From NCBI GenBank assembly GCA_002099365.1, contig MSED01000004.1:1488001-1552000 (forward strand): 64,000 nt of DNA, in the 5' to 3' direction. Both the position numbers and the translations under genes were made by a program. Positions 46,135-55,068 of this stretch are shown here, piece after piece; position 1 is the stretch's first letter; the number at the start of each line of letters is the position of its first letter. Source of the stretch: Phialophora verrucosa (Eukaryota > Ascomycota > Eurotiomycetes > Chaetothyriales > Herpotrichiellaceae). The notes under the pieces are model-generated. The model searched no databases. It had not been told where the DNA came from and was given only the letters and a program-made list of their open reading frames with translations.

Positions 46135-46531
46135 ATGCCTCGAGGAGCAGAATTCGATGACGGAAAGCCTCAGTCTGACAACGCCATTGAGGCCGGTCAA
46201 GACAAGATTCATGGAGGAGGACAGGTAGGTGGCACCACCAATGGATACTCTCGATCTTCTGGCAAGAAACTTCGACTAAGGGCGTATTGTATAGACCACC
46301 GACAACGTCGAAATCAATCATGCAAAGAAGACTGCGCCCCTCCCCGATTTGAGCGAAGTCAACGACCGCACTCTCAGCGGCGGAGCAGCGCCGGGCCATC
46401 AAGACGGCCACGGCCACGAAGCACCACGAACACAAGGAGAGAGGACTGGAATGGGTTCGAACAAGGACTTCGGAAAGGCAGGTCCTCACCCGATGGACGC
46501 TGGACCAGAGGAGTCGGCTATTCGTAGATAA
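46135..46531 (+). CDS. Small disordered fungal protein, 108 residues
   Basis: Exons 46135-46224 and 46295-46531 with a 70-nt GTAGGT...TATAG intron containing a CGACTAAG branch-like site; phase 0. The product starts MPRGAEFDDGKPQSDNAIEA, continues through NVEINHAKKTAPLPDLSEVN and a Gly/His-rich linker, and ends AGPEESAIRR. It has no Cys, no hydrophobic segment and many charged and small residues, so it is probably disordered. Short proteins starting MPRGAE.DDG..SDNAIE occur widely in Pezizomycotina as far as I recall, but I know no function. Location would be cytosolic or nuclear by default. Confidence 0.75.
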
Positions 46532-46802
46532 GGAGACGAAAAATCTCTACGAAGCATTGTTTGTCAAGTAATATGTGTTAGACGAAAAGGAGCCCCGGGA
46601 TATTGGCTACCCGTCGAATAGACAGTATGATAAGCAGAGCCCGTGGTCCTCCCCATGAAACAGAAGGAAAAGCAAATTTATCAGGAATACTGCTGAACAT
46701 ACGCCAAAAAAGGGCATGATATCAATCATAGTCTATATCGCTCGAGTGCATCGTCGCCCGGAAGTCTAATTGTAGTACAAGTACACTGCAACATGGCTAT
46801 CG

Positions 46803-48524
46803 CTACGACGCAACTGACTCTCTCGAAATAGTCCGCTCCACGCCCTCCGTCCCATCGACTGCATCCTCCTCGTCCTTGACAACTTCCGGCGCAGTCCACC
46901 CCGTGCCAGCTTGGACGAGTAACATAAAAATAGCCAGAACCCCACCGGCCATATATATTGTCTTCAATGCTTGCTCGTACCCAGACAAAGCCACCTCTTG
47001 ATCTACACCAGTCAACTGTTGAACCAAGATGGGCGTGCCCACCAGTTGGCGGATCAATCTCTCCTTGCCCTCGAATATCCCACGATCTTGGAACCCCTGG
47101 ATCAGTGCCTTCTGCAGGGTCCGTAGGAATAGGCCGCCAGAGACACTCGAGCCGAAGGAACCGGATAAGCTCCTAAACATGGCATTCAATGGTATGACAA
47201 TAATATGCGTCGACGGCGTCGTAAGGTGCAACACGTGCGCCAGGGAGTAGTTCAACAGCGATCCAACGATAAAGCCGTTCACAAACAGCACGACCAGATA
47301 GAGATAGATGTTTGAGGATGGCGTGGATATCCAAGAGACTGCGAACATGGAAAGGGCAAAAAGGCCAAAGGTGGCGATGCAGGAGATGTAGAAGGACCCG
47401 GCTCGACGAATATGCAACCAGCCCGCCAAGAGACCGCCCATGCCAAAGCCCAGATTCGTCGGAATGAGCGTTAACCCGGCCTGGCTTTGAGGCCAGCCTC
47501 TTAACGTGAGTACATAGGTGGGTGTGTAGAAAAGCACACCCCATCGAGCGGTCATGACGCCGACGGTAGCTAGGCCCGTGAGGATATTCCCCCTGGATCT
47601 CAGCACTGAGAGGGGCACAATCGGGTGTGTCGCCCAACTTGACTCGACGAGGATGAAGAGGATGAATGACGCCAGCGACAGAACGATAGGTGTAATCTGG
47701 ATCCGCGGAGAAGAGAGGCTGTAAAGCAGTAGGACGACCGCCGCCACAATGCTAAGGACGCCAAAGTAGTCGATTTGTGAGAGCTTCTTCGTCAACGCTT
47801 CGGGGGCTGTGGAGGCCAAGGCTTGCTTCGGTCTCGGAATGCTGAAGAAAGCCACGGTGACGGCACCCAAGGCGAATGGTATCTGCAGCCAGAAGATCGC
47901 GCGCCAGCCGACCAGCGGCTCCAGGGCGCCGGCAATGATTGCTCCACACGCAACGCCCGCAGTATACCCGGTATTGATACAGCCGAAGAACAAGCCCCTC
48001 CTCCGTTGACTCGTCAGTTCTGTGACTAGTAGAAATGCCACGGGCGTGACTGACGCGCTCCCAATGCCGGTGATAGCTCGACCGGCTAGGAACCATGCCA
48101 GGGATCTTGCTCGGGAAGTCAAGAAAAGGCCGCAGGTCTGCACGATAATTGAGACGAGCAAATAGACCCGCGGCGTGAAGATGGCACACAGACGGCCTGC
48201 CACAGGTGTGATGCTGGTTACTGCGATCAGGTAGGCCGATGTAAACCAGCTCACTTCATTCGAAACCTCGAGGTCCGAGGCGATCGGTGACTGAATCGTC
48301 GTAATGAGCGAGACATTGTTTGTGAGAATAAAGATAAGAACCCAGACGGAGAGGCATATCAGAGTCCCGCGTATAGTCGACAGCTTGTCGTCCTGCCCTT
48401 TGTCTGTACGCGAAAGTGGTGACACATCTCGTGGCTCAGGTGTGTGCCTATTTAGTACCGTGAAGGTGTTGGGCGACGAGGACAGGAGAGGAGTGCTCTC
48501 CGAGCTTGCTCCGTTGGTTGTCAT
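46803..48524 (-). CDS. MFS transporter, 14-TM vacuolar/basic amino-acid type
   Basis: Single exon, 573 residues. After an N-terminal cytosolic stretch with ESTPLL (an acidic dileucine-like vacuolar sorting signal) there are about 14 hydrophobic segments. The MFS signature appears as AGRLCAIFTPRVYLL, and SWFTSAYLIAVTSITPVAGR is the typical motif A region of the DHA2-type family. FLAGRAITGIGSASVTPVAF fits motif C-like packing. Fungal relatives include Fnx1/Fnx2 and Vba proteins, which take basic amino acids into vacuoles, as well as drug exporters, so the substrate is uncertain. The C-terminal tail after the last helix is acidic. It sits convergent to the small disordered-protein gene. Confidence 0.9.
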   Translation of the reverse strand: MTTNGASSESTPLLSSSPNTFTVLNRHTPEPRDVSPLSRTDKGQDDKLSTIRGTLICLSVWVLIFILTNNVSLITTIQSPIASDLEVSNEVSWFTSAYLIAVTSITPVAGRLCAIFTPRVYLLVSIIVQTCGLFLTSRARSLAWFLAGRAITGIGSASVTPVAFLLVTELTSQRRRGLFFGCINTGYTAGVACGAIIAGALEPLVGWRAIFWLQIPFALGAVTVAFFSIPRPKQALASTAPEALTKKLSQIDYFGVLSIVAAVVLLLYSLSSPRIQITPIVLSLASFILFILVESSWATHPIVPLSVLRSRGNILTGLATVGVMTARWGVLFYTPTYVLTLRGWPQSQAGLTLIPTNLGFGMGGLLAGWLHIRRAGSFYISCIATFGLFALSMFAVSWISTPSSNIYLYLVVLFVNGFIVGSLLNYSLAHVLHLTTPSTHIIVIPLNAMFRSLSGSFGSSVSGGLFLRTLQKALIQGFQDRGIFEGKERLIRQLVGTPILVQQLTGVDQEVALSGYEQALKTIYMAGGVLAIFMLLVQAGTGWTAPEVVKDEEDAVDGTEGVERTISRESVAS

Positions 48525-49013
48525 AACGGAGCTTGAAGCTTGCTGAAGGCACCGGACCGATACTACTCAAGGGGTACGCATAGCATTTCCAACATTTGAA
48601 ACAATAAAAGAAAATGTCAAGCTGTCCTCCACTCACAGGAATAATTACGTGTCTGAACATAATTGATACGAAATGCTGACAAAAGCACATCGCGAGCCAA
48701 CATGCCGGCTGTTTCCTAGGTCTGAAAGCAGTAAGTCGAGCGAGAATCGTGACGATAGAGCCGGGACGGAGTAACTAATCAGCGGTGGGCACATTGTTAC
48801 GTGCAGTTCCAACTAAGTTAATTCCTGTACTCTGTACTTATACGAGAGTTGGGAGAAATATTTCATGATTATTTCTGCCGAAAAGACGTTTCCGGCCAAA
48901 CGGACTTGGCTGCAGTGACCGGTTCAAATCCAATTCCGAACCCAATGCAGACTCCAAGGCACCTTGCTTGGCTCCCTCCGAGGGACCGACCACCGCGTGT
49001 GCTTTCATACTTT
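48525..49013. other. Intergenic spacer
   Basis: Upstream region of the MFS gene and 3' region of the glycine-zipper gene, both minus strand. A GGTTCAAATCC string at 48924 resembles a tRNA B box but no tRNA fold surrounds it. Confidence 0.45.
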
Positions 49014-49862
49014 TCAGGCTTTTGTAGTTGTACGAGTAGGCTTCTTGCCATCTTGGTTATCTTTCCCAGACCTGATCTCCAGCTTCTTCGGCTTCTGTCT
49101 TGGCGGCTTTGATTCTTCAGACACGCCAGTGTTGACATCGGGTTCGTTCTTGACCTCAGGCTCCTTTTTCACAGTGTTCTCGCCTGTTGCGTCTTGATTT
49201 TGGGTTGACTCTGCGCTCTTTTTGGACCTGATCTCCAGCTTCGGCGGCTTTCTGCGCGGCTTCTCGGCCCCATTTGTCGACTGAGAACTCTCCGATGCAG
49301 GCCCTTGCTCAAGCTGCGCTTTGCGCTCCGCCTCCAGTGCGTCAACCACTCTCGCCGGATCCGCGTCTTCAAACGGTACCTCTTCTACCTTGCCATCCTT
49401 TCCGCCACCAAGCTTCACCCATGGCCCGTGGATGGCACCAACGCCAGTTCCCACGAGCATCCCCACCCCGGCCGTCGGCACCGACAGTATGGCTCCTAAC
49501 AACGTCCCCAGACCCGCACCAAGCCCGAGGCCACTGGCAGCCCCGATTCCACCACCGAATCCAAACCCCTGCCACGTTCCCGATTGCATTCGTTTCGCCA
49601 TCTTGCTGTGCCCGTTTGCTTCCATTTCCTTGTCAAAGGCCTCCTTCAGCAGCTTTTCGCGTTGAGTCGAGGAAGTCATCGCCATCGCTTTCTGTTTGAG
49701 ACTGTTGGCTGTAGACTGAGCTTTCTGAGCTTTCTGCAACGATTCGATCGTCTTGAGCATTTCATCTCTACTCGGCATGTCTCCGTCCTTGGGAACCTGT
49801 GGCATACCATCGCCATCGTTGCCATCGCCACCGGCACCCAACATCGATTTGATTGTTTCCAT
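49014..49862 (-). CDS. Glycine-zipper protein with repeated KLEIRS tail
   Basis: Single exon, 282 residues from the first in-frame ATG (METIKSMLG). An N-terminal charged region (about 30-85) is predicted coiled-coil (LKTIESLQKAQKAQSTANSL and a following AFDKEMEANG). Residues about 92-148 form a Gly/Ala-rich hydrophobic zipper (GFGFGGGIGAASGLGLGAGL, then GTLLGAILSVPTAGVG), a pattern that forms membrane-associated helices. The acidic-basic tail has two copies of a KPP.LEIRS-like motif (KPPKLEIRSKK and KPKKLEIRSGK) about 55 residues apart. I recognise no characterised homologue; glycine-zipper proteins of this kind are common in filamentous fungi. A membrane or oligomeric role is inferred from composition. 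Confidence 0.78.
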   Translation of the reverse strand: METIKSMLGAGGDGNDGDGMPQVPKDGDMPSRDEMLKTIESLQKAQKAQSTANSLKQKAMAMTSSTQREKLLKEAFDKEMEANGHSKMAKRMQSGTWQGFGFGGGIGAASGLGLGAGLGTLLGAILSVPTAGVGMLVGTGVGAIHGPWVKLGGGKDGKVEEVPFEDADPARVVDALEAERKAQLEQGPASESSQSTNGAEKPRRKPPKLEIRSKKSAESTQNQDATGENTVKKEPEVKNEPDVNTGVSEESKPPRQKPKKLEIRSGKDNQDGKKPTRTTTKA

Positions 49863-50465
49863 GCCACGAATTCCAAGGGCTGAATTACCTGGCCTCAAGC
49901 CCAGTAACGTCTATTTGGCCTCAGCTGCAGGCTCAAGGATACCCTGCGCCCAGCTATGTGAATTTGATTCCTCAGACAGGTCAGCCCTGATTTCTTTGTG
50001 ATTCACTATCGGTCATCGACCGATGCCCTCCAGTCTTCAAAAGAGCAATTGACGTTAGGTCAAGCTTGGATAGAGGCGAACTTGGTTGTTTTCCAAATTG
50101 TTGGACACGAAGCATTGACGTCAGAGGCCGTCGACCTTGATGCAGGCTGGAAGCAACCAATCAAAGCGGTGCATCTGCGGAGATCGGTCGCTCGACTTGC
50201 TGGTCACGCCGGTCTACCAGCTGCATGTTATGTTCTGCTCCACCTCACCTCACTCACACTTTTACTCGGGTAAGAAACTGTCAAGCCAGTCCAGGATGCG
50301 ATGTCAGATGGATGCTGATTACAACACAGTATTCTGTACATTGCTGTGCAAATGGGAGAGATATCATGTGTGCTTGGACCTATTCGAATGAGTGACTTGG
50401 TGGTACTTGGTGGTCCTTGCTAATCGCGTGCTCCATCACAAATGTGGAGGTAACATGCCTTGCCC
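49863..50465. other. Intergenic spacer
   Basis: Upstream region of the glycine-zipper gene and 3' region of THI4. Nothing recognised. Confidence 0.4.
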
Positions 50466-51644
50466 TTACTCGGCGCACTCGGCCTTCCTGGTCTCGAAGA
50501 CTTTCAGTGCCTCTTCCGCAGCTTTGACACCGCTCAGCACCATCGCACCAAAAGTTGGACCCATACGGTTGGCACCATCTAGCTCGGACAATTCCATGCC
50601 TCCCATGATCAAGCCAGGGGAGACCTCGCGTGTGCCCTTCACGATCGCATCCTCTGCGCTATTCATATCTAAGCCGCGCATTCCTCCTAATTTCTCAATA
50701 GCATTCATGCTGACAAGCCGCTTGGCGGAGAAGGCCCCGAACGGACCGTCGTGGCCGGTGGTGCTGATAACCAACGGAGCGTTGATGGTGCTAGAAGAAA
50801 TTAGCAATAGGATATTGGCAGTGGGTGTCGTTTCAAACTCACTTCGGGTCCATGCAGCTATCTTTTGTTCCCATATGAGTTAGCGACGTCTCCGGATCAA
50901 AGGTGAGAACCACAAGGCTTTCAGACGAGATCGTTTTCTTAGGGGACAAAACTAGGGGAAGGTAACAGCAAGATCTGGACAAGAACAGCACTTACGGTCA
51001 TCGTGGTGGAGAGTGACTAGAGTCCAGTTCGTAACAACGCCGACGACTCTGACCCCACCGTTGGTGGCGGGACGAGTGATTAAATCCTCGACGCAAGTGG
51101 CGTTGAACAACTTGACATTTGGCATAGCCAGAACCTTGCTCATCAAAGTTGACATGAAGAGAGCAGCGTGCTTGACGACGACATAGTTGCCCTCGTCCTC
51201 AAAGGGTACGCCGATATCGTTCAGGAATTCATCGGCCGGCTTGCGCAGGACCATGGCCGAGAAAAGCTGACCGCCCAGCCAGCAACCACCACCGGGGCTT
51301 ACGGAAGCCTCGACAATGGCAATCTTGAGATCTGGTCGAGCCTTTGCGAGAGTGTAAGCCGTGGACAGGCCGCAGGAACCTGCGCCGACAATGACGACGT
51401 CGGACTCGGCATATCGATCGAGGTCCGCGAAGTAGCGTCTGGTCATGGCGCGGGAGACCTGAGACTCGCGAATTGGGGCAAACTTGAAATCGCCCCATTT
51501 GTCGCCGAACCTGTCGAGCAGAGCTTTGTCCTCATTGGAAGCTTGCAAAACTACATTTTTGGCATCAAGGGCGGCGCCCTTCTTCAGCTCCTTGGTGGCA
51601 GTGAAGCCATCAAATTCATTGAAAGTGGCGATTGGTGGAGACAT
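50466..51644 (-). CDS. THI4: Thiamine thiazole synthase (THI4)
   Basis: Exons 50996-51644, 50843-50861 and 50466-50790 give 330 residues, the usual THI4 length. The FAD/NAD-fold site is DVVIVGAGSCGLSTAYTLA (about 82-100), and EASVSPGGGCWLGGQLFSAM follows. The 19-nt middle exon encodes the core of HSCMDPN; its Cys219 aligns with the Cys that yeast Thi4 donates as sulfur (suicide enzyme, single turnover). Exon 3 carries STTGHDGPFGAFSAKRLVSM and KLGGMRGLDMN. The protein makes the thiazole half of thiamine from NAD, glycine and its own Cys, probably in cytosol or mitochondria. A TPP riboswitch lies in the leader (51701-51870), so high thiamine should reduce expression. Intron 1 (134 nt) is larger than average. 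Confidence 0.97.
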
Positions 51645-51654
51645 GTTTCAAAGC

Positions 51655-51668
51655 CTGCCAATTGTTAG
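51655..51668 (-). promoter_or_regulatory. Candidate 3' splice site of a THI4 leader intron
   Basis: On the minus strand, CTAACAATTGGCAG lies between the riboswitch and the ATG, offering a CTAAC branch site and CAG acceptor 10 nt before the start codon. A second acceptor-like CTCCAG lies just upstream. Fungal TPP riboswitches usually sit in such leader introns and act by changing splice-site use; the matching donor was not fixed. Confidence 0.5.
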
Positions 51669-51700
51669 GGGAAATCCTGGAGGAGAGGGAAAGAAGAGAT

Positions 51701-51870
51701 CGCAAGATCCTTTCGCTGGTATTATCCAGATCAAGTTAAACCGTATGATCTCAGAACGCAACTTTCCACGATCCAGCGACGGACACCGCCATCTCCAGAT
51801 CAATGAGGGACCTGGGTGGATGGCAGCGACGACGCTGGTGTGGAAAGTTGCGAACACCGGTTCATGCGCA
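51701..51870 (-). promoter_or_regulatory. TPP riboswitch in the THI4 leader
   Basis: Read on the minus strand, the aptamer is recognisable in order: P2 5' strand AACCG (51858-51862), a P3 arm CGCAACTTTCCAC (51840-51852) pairing perfectly over 13 bp with GTGGAAAGTTGCG (51757-51769), the conserved CTGAGA (51749-51754), P2 3' strand CGGTT (51739-51743), and the pyrophosphate-sensor/P4-P5 segment TGATCTGGATAATACCAGCG plus AAAGGA (51708-51733). P3 has about 70 nt of extra sequence in its loop, as fungal TPP aptamers often do. A weak P1 is possible between CGCA and TGCG flanks. Binding of thiamine pyrophosphate would alter leader splicing and lower THI4 output; this mechanism is family knowledge, not seen. 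Confidence 0.93.
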
Positions 51871-52478
51871 GACACTCTCATGTCTTTTGAAGTGTACCTT
51901 GACCATGATGGCTGTCAACCAAACGAGGGGATAGCATTACAACCCCCATCTTTTTGCAGTGAGATTTACTACTCAAATTCGATCCGTTGGTAGATCTGCG
52001 AGTGTTAGCATGCTTTTTTATTCAGGCTTTGTGAGAGGCGGAGGGGAGTACTCGAGGCTGATCCTATGTTGGTTTGCGTCCGATTCGATCACAAGGTCGA
52101 GATAACCAGGATGGGAAAAGGCAATCAAAAGCAGAACAAAGATCATAAAAAGACTGTCCGAGAGCTGCTCCTCCTGATATATGAAGGAATGACTCGGAAG
52201 CTCGGGAGGGGCATCGAGGGGCAAGTGGGGGGTTGCAGGGGTGGTCGAAGGCGTTATCATCGAACATCCTAAGTGGCCGGGTCCGCGTCGCGTATGACGA
52301 TCCCAAAGGCTTTCGAAATCCCACATGCACTGGCTCGATCGTTACAGCAAAGCCGTGGCAAAGCACGACAGCGCCTTATCAACGATCTTCCACGTTGATG
52401 CCTGAAGAGTTCCTCAAATCTGCTTGTTTAAGCAAACCGCGTCTCAGCATTTGTCGCCGTGTCATTCATACTCCCAAG
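51871..52478. other. THI4 upstream region and spacer
   Basis: THI4 promoter side plus the 3' region of the C2H2 regulator gene. A possible leader-intron donor (AAGGTACAC on the minus strand near 51890) is present; no other element recognised. Confidence 0.4.
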
Positions 52479-54668
52479 TCACACGTTATGTCGCTGCTGC
52501 AGAGTACTATTCCAGCCTGGAGAGGTAGCCTGATCTTGACTAGTGTCTGATCGTATGCATACCTTTTGAAAGTCGGAAATAAGCGAATTGACCTGCTGCA
52601 TGCTCGTCTGGTCGTAGTGGTTGAGCAACGGGCCGCCAGACTCGGCTCCAGAGATGCTCACCACGCTCTGCACTCGGCCAGTTGAGCCTTCAACGGTCTC
52701 CCTATCCTCTTTGGAATTTGATAGACGCTCGACCATGAATTTGCCAAGGAGCCAGTACTCAGACGCATGGCGGGTAAAACCCACGCGCTTCCACATGTCG
52801 TCCGGGTCAAGGTCATGCATCGAGGACCCCACCGGCGAGTGTCGTGGCCCTTGCGAGAAGCGCGTGGCGTAAATGTTCCAGACGGTTTCCCAGGTCTTCT
52901 GGGCTTGCTGGATTGCTGTCAGCGAGCCCTGGCAGCTGAAAGAGCTTTGATAGTGGAATATCAGCGAATGCAGCGCAGAGGTCATGGCGAAGAGATTGAG
53001 AGGTCCGAGATCTGCGAGCGCAGTGCTCGATGCATCGTCTATATCAGTCTGGTAGAGCATTTCAAACGCCGAGACAAAGTCAGACAACCGGACCGCTTCC
53101 CCGATGGCGTCACGCTGACCTTCTCGCTGCAGGGCATGGAAGCATTCTTCAGCGGTCGCCGCCTGGAAACAGGCCTCCGATTTCGCCGTGCTCATTCTCA
53201 TTTCCCGAATCACCATCCGGGGAGGCAGGTTGTTGAAGATCACAAACGCGGTGTCCAGGAGAAATACCCACAACAAGACGCGAATCAATTCTTCTTTCAT
53301 TGCAAAGGAGGTGAAAGAAAAATCACACAGATTCTGTTGCTTGTAGTCTGGGTGTCTGGCGTTGGAGATGCCGATGTCCCTGGCCGCGGCGACGACGGCG
53401 CTGTAGCGATGCCGCCGGATCCGACGCTTCGTCGAGTTTGTCCCCTCCCAGTTCTGGTAGAGACACACCACGTATGCGGCCTGGAGAGCCCGAAGCCTTT
53501 CCGGCCGCCATTGCGCGTCGCCGGTGTCGCGGGAAAGGGGGGTAGCGACATCGTCGCACAGATCGCCGTCACTGAAGACCATTTCTTCAACACAGTTGAA
53601 CCATCGCCTCGCAGCCTCGAAATCCGCGGGGTCGGGAGAGACGCATGCTCCCAGAACAGACATCGCGGCGAGGAGTTCTGGTTTCGAAGAGGATGGGTTG
53701 AATGTAGGTTTGTGCACGAAGTTGACGTTCGGGTGCCAGATCGCCCAGTAGAAGGTGAGATATCGTCGTATGTTCGTCGGAGAGAAGAACCGCACACAAG
53801 TCTCCTGGACGGTAGAGGACCACGACACCGTCACACAGCTGTTCTTTGGTTTGTGTAGTACAATGTCCTTGATGGAGCTGATAATCTGGTGGCACTTCAA
53901 TGACAGGGGGTCAGAGAGCCATTGACGAACGGTCGCATCGGCGGGACAGTCGTCATTGATGTCGGACGTCGCTGCTTCGTCGACGACTACTCCCAGCGAA
54001 TCCCAAGGCACGGCCGTGGCTGCACATGCGGAGTTTCTCGATCCCGCGGTGCTGTTCGCGAAAGTGGTTGCAACTCGCTGTCGTTGTTCAAGCGTCCCGC
54101 AGTCGAAGGACGAAACCAGACCGGTCTTGCTCGTGAAAATGGATAGGAAAGTAAAAGGTGCGTCGGCGTCATCTCCGTCCTCAGATGGCACCATATGTGG
54201 GCTCTGCGGGCCCGAATTCAAGTTCAGAAAATCGTGCCAGCTGTCTGAAGCTCCGCCCAGACCGTGGTCCGACAAGCCGGAAGAGATCCAACCAGCTATA
54301 TGGCTGAAAGAGGGGATGCTGTTGCTCTCGTGGAAAAAACCCGCCCGGGTGCTTGATGCTGGAAACTGAAGAGCCTGCTCATGACGTTCCAGAAAGCTCA
54401 CTGTAGGATCTGGCGGAGGAGGATAGGGACTTGAAAGAGCAAGTCTCTTAGCGCTACGCTCGGGGGGCTGCCCTGTGTCGTCGATGAGACCGTCACACGT
54501 CGTGAGATGTCGCTTGAGCACATCCGACCGCTGAAACGTACTTCCGCAGAGCGCACATTCGTGAGGCCTCTCTGCGCTATGTGAGAGTTGGTGGCGACGT
54601 AAATGCTCGGGCCTTTTGTAACATTTCGAACAAGTCGGACACATATTCAAGTTGGTGGGGTCCGCCAT
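52479..54668 (-). CDS. C2H2 zinc-finger regulator with fungal-TF domain
   Basis: Frame of 729 residues from the first ATG (54668). Two tandem C2H2 fingers lie at residues 10-32 (CPTCSKCYKRPEHLRRHQLSH, finger-type despite the spacing) and 38-58 (CALCGSTFQRSDVLKRHLTTC). A Pro/Ser-rich linker follows, then from about 290 a fungal-specific transcription-factor middle homology region (RRYLTFYWAIWHPNVNFVHK, AAMSVLGACVSP, later LLWVFLLDTAFVIFNNLPPR). Such C2H2 plus fungal-TF proteins usually act as pathway regulators. The C-terminal end is uncertain: a GTATGC donor after SDFQK (52562) could splice out the last residues. It is the first of five same-strand genes that include an alcohol dehydrogenase, P450 and hydrolase, so a local regulator role is plausible. 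Confidence 0.85.
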   Translation of the reverse strand: MADPTNLNMCPTCSKCYKRPEHLRRHQLSHSAERPHECALCGSTFQRSDVLKRHLTTCDGLIDDTGQPPERSAKRLALSSPYPPPPDPTVSFLERHEQALQFPASSTRAGFFHESNSIPSFSHIAGWISSGLSDHGLGGASDSWHDFLNLNSGPQSPHMVPSEDGDDADAPFTFLSIFTSKTGLVSSFDCGTLEQRQRVATTFANSTAGSRNSACAATAVPWDSLGVVVDEAATSDINDDCPADATVRQWLSDPLSLKCHQIISSIKDIVLHKPKNSCVTVSWSSTVQETCVRFFSPTNIRRYLTFYWAIWHPNVNFVHKPTFNPSSSKPELLAAMSVLGACVSPDPADFEAARRWFNCVEEMVFSDGDLCDDVATPLSRDTGDAQWRPERLRALQAAYVVCLYQNWEGTNSTKRRIRRHRYSAVVAAARDIGISNARHPDYKQQNLCDFSFTSFAMKEELIRVLLWVFLLDTAFVIFNNLPPRMVIREMRMSTAKSEACFQAATAEECFHALQREGQRDAIGEAVRLSDFVSAFEMLYQTDIDDASSTALADLGPLNLFAMTSALHSLIFHYQSSFSCQGSLTAIQQAQKTWETVWNIYATRFSQGPRHSPVGSSMHDLDPDDMWKRVGFTRHASEYWLLGKFMVERLSNSKEDRETVEGSTGRVQSVVSISGAESGGPLLNHYDQTSMQQVNSLISDFQKVCIRSDTSQDQATSPGWNSTLQQRHNV

Positions 54669-55068
54669 TGCGTGCACTCTGCGGACGTTGCTACCAACTA
54701 CCGGACTGCAAGCCTAGGAGGGCATTGGAAACATCATGCATAGAGTTTTGAGCCTTTCGTGAAGATCCCAAAAATTCAAGGTTGAAGGTTGGAGCGACTG
54801 TTCAGTACGTAGAGGTAATGGGGCTTCCGATGCCTAAGTACAAGAGTGCCTATGAAGGCTCTAGGTTCTGGCCCGATGCCTATCAGAGGACTCGAGGGCC
54901 CTTTGGTGAGGGTCCTGGGGCCCCGGCCTTGGCGGTCGGCAGATGGAGGCCCCTTGGAACTCGCTTCGGGCCATTTCGCTGCCCAATCAAGAGGCCTTTT
55001 AATTATTTTCCTTTCGTCAATTAATTCGTTGCCGCACCGGCCCTTGAATTCCTCGCGCCTAAGTATCC
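54669..55068. other. Intergenic spacer
   Basis: Between the C2H2 regulator start and the dehydrogenase end. Rich in GGCCC strings near 54860-54980; no defined element recognised. Confidence 0.4.

Noticed and set aside
48923..48934. GGTTCAAATCC string like a tRNA B box
   Set aside because: The flanking bases do not form a T stem and no A box is at the right distance.
52767..53858. 363-codon plus-strand open frame
   Set aside because: It is antisense to the C2H2 regulator, whose zinc fingers and middle homology region are clearly coding on the other strand.
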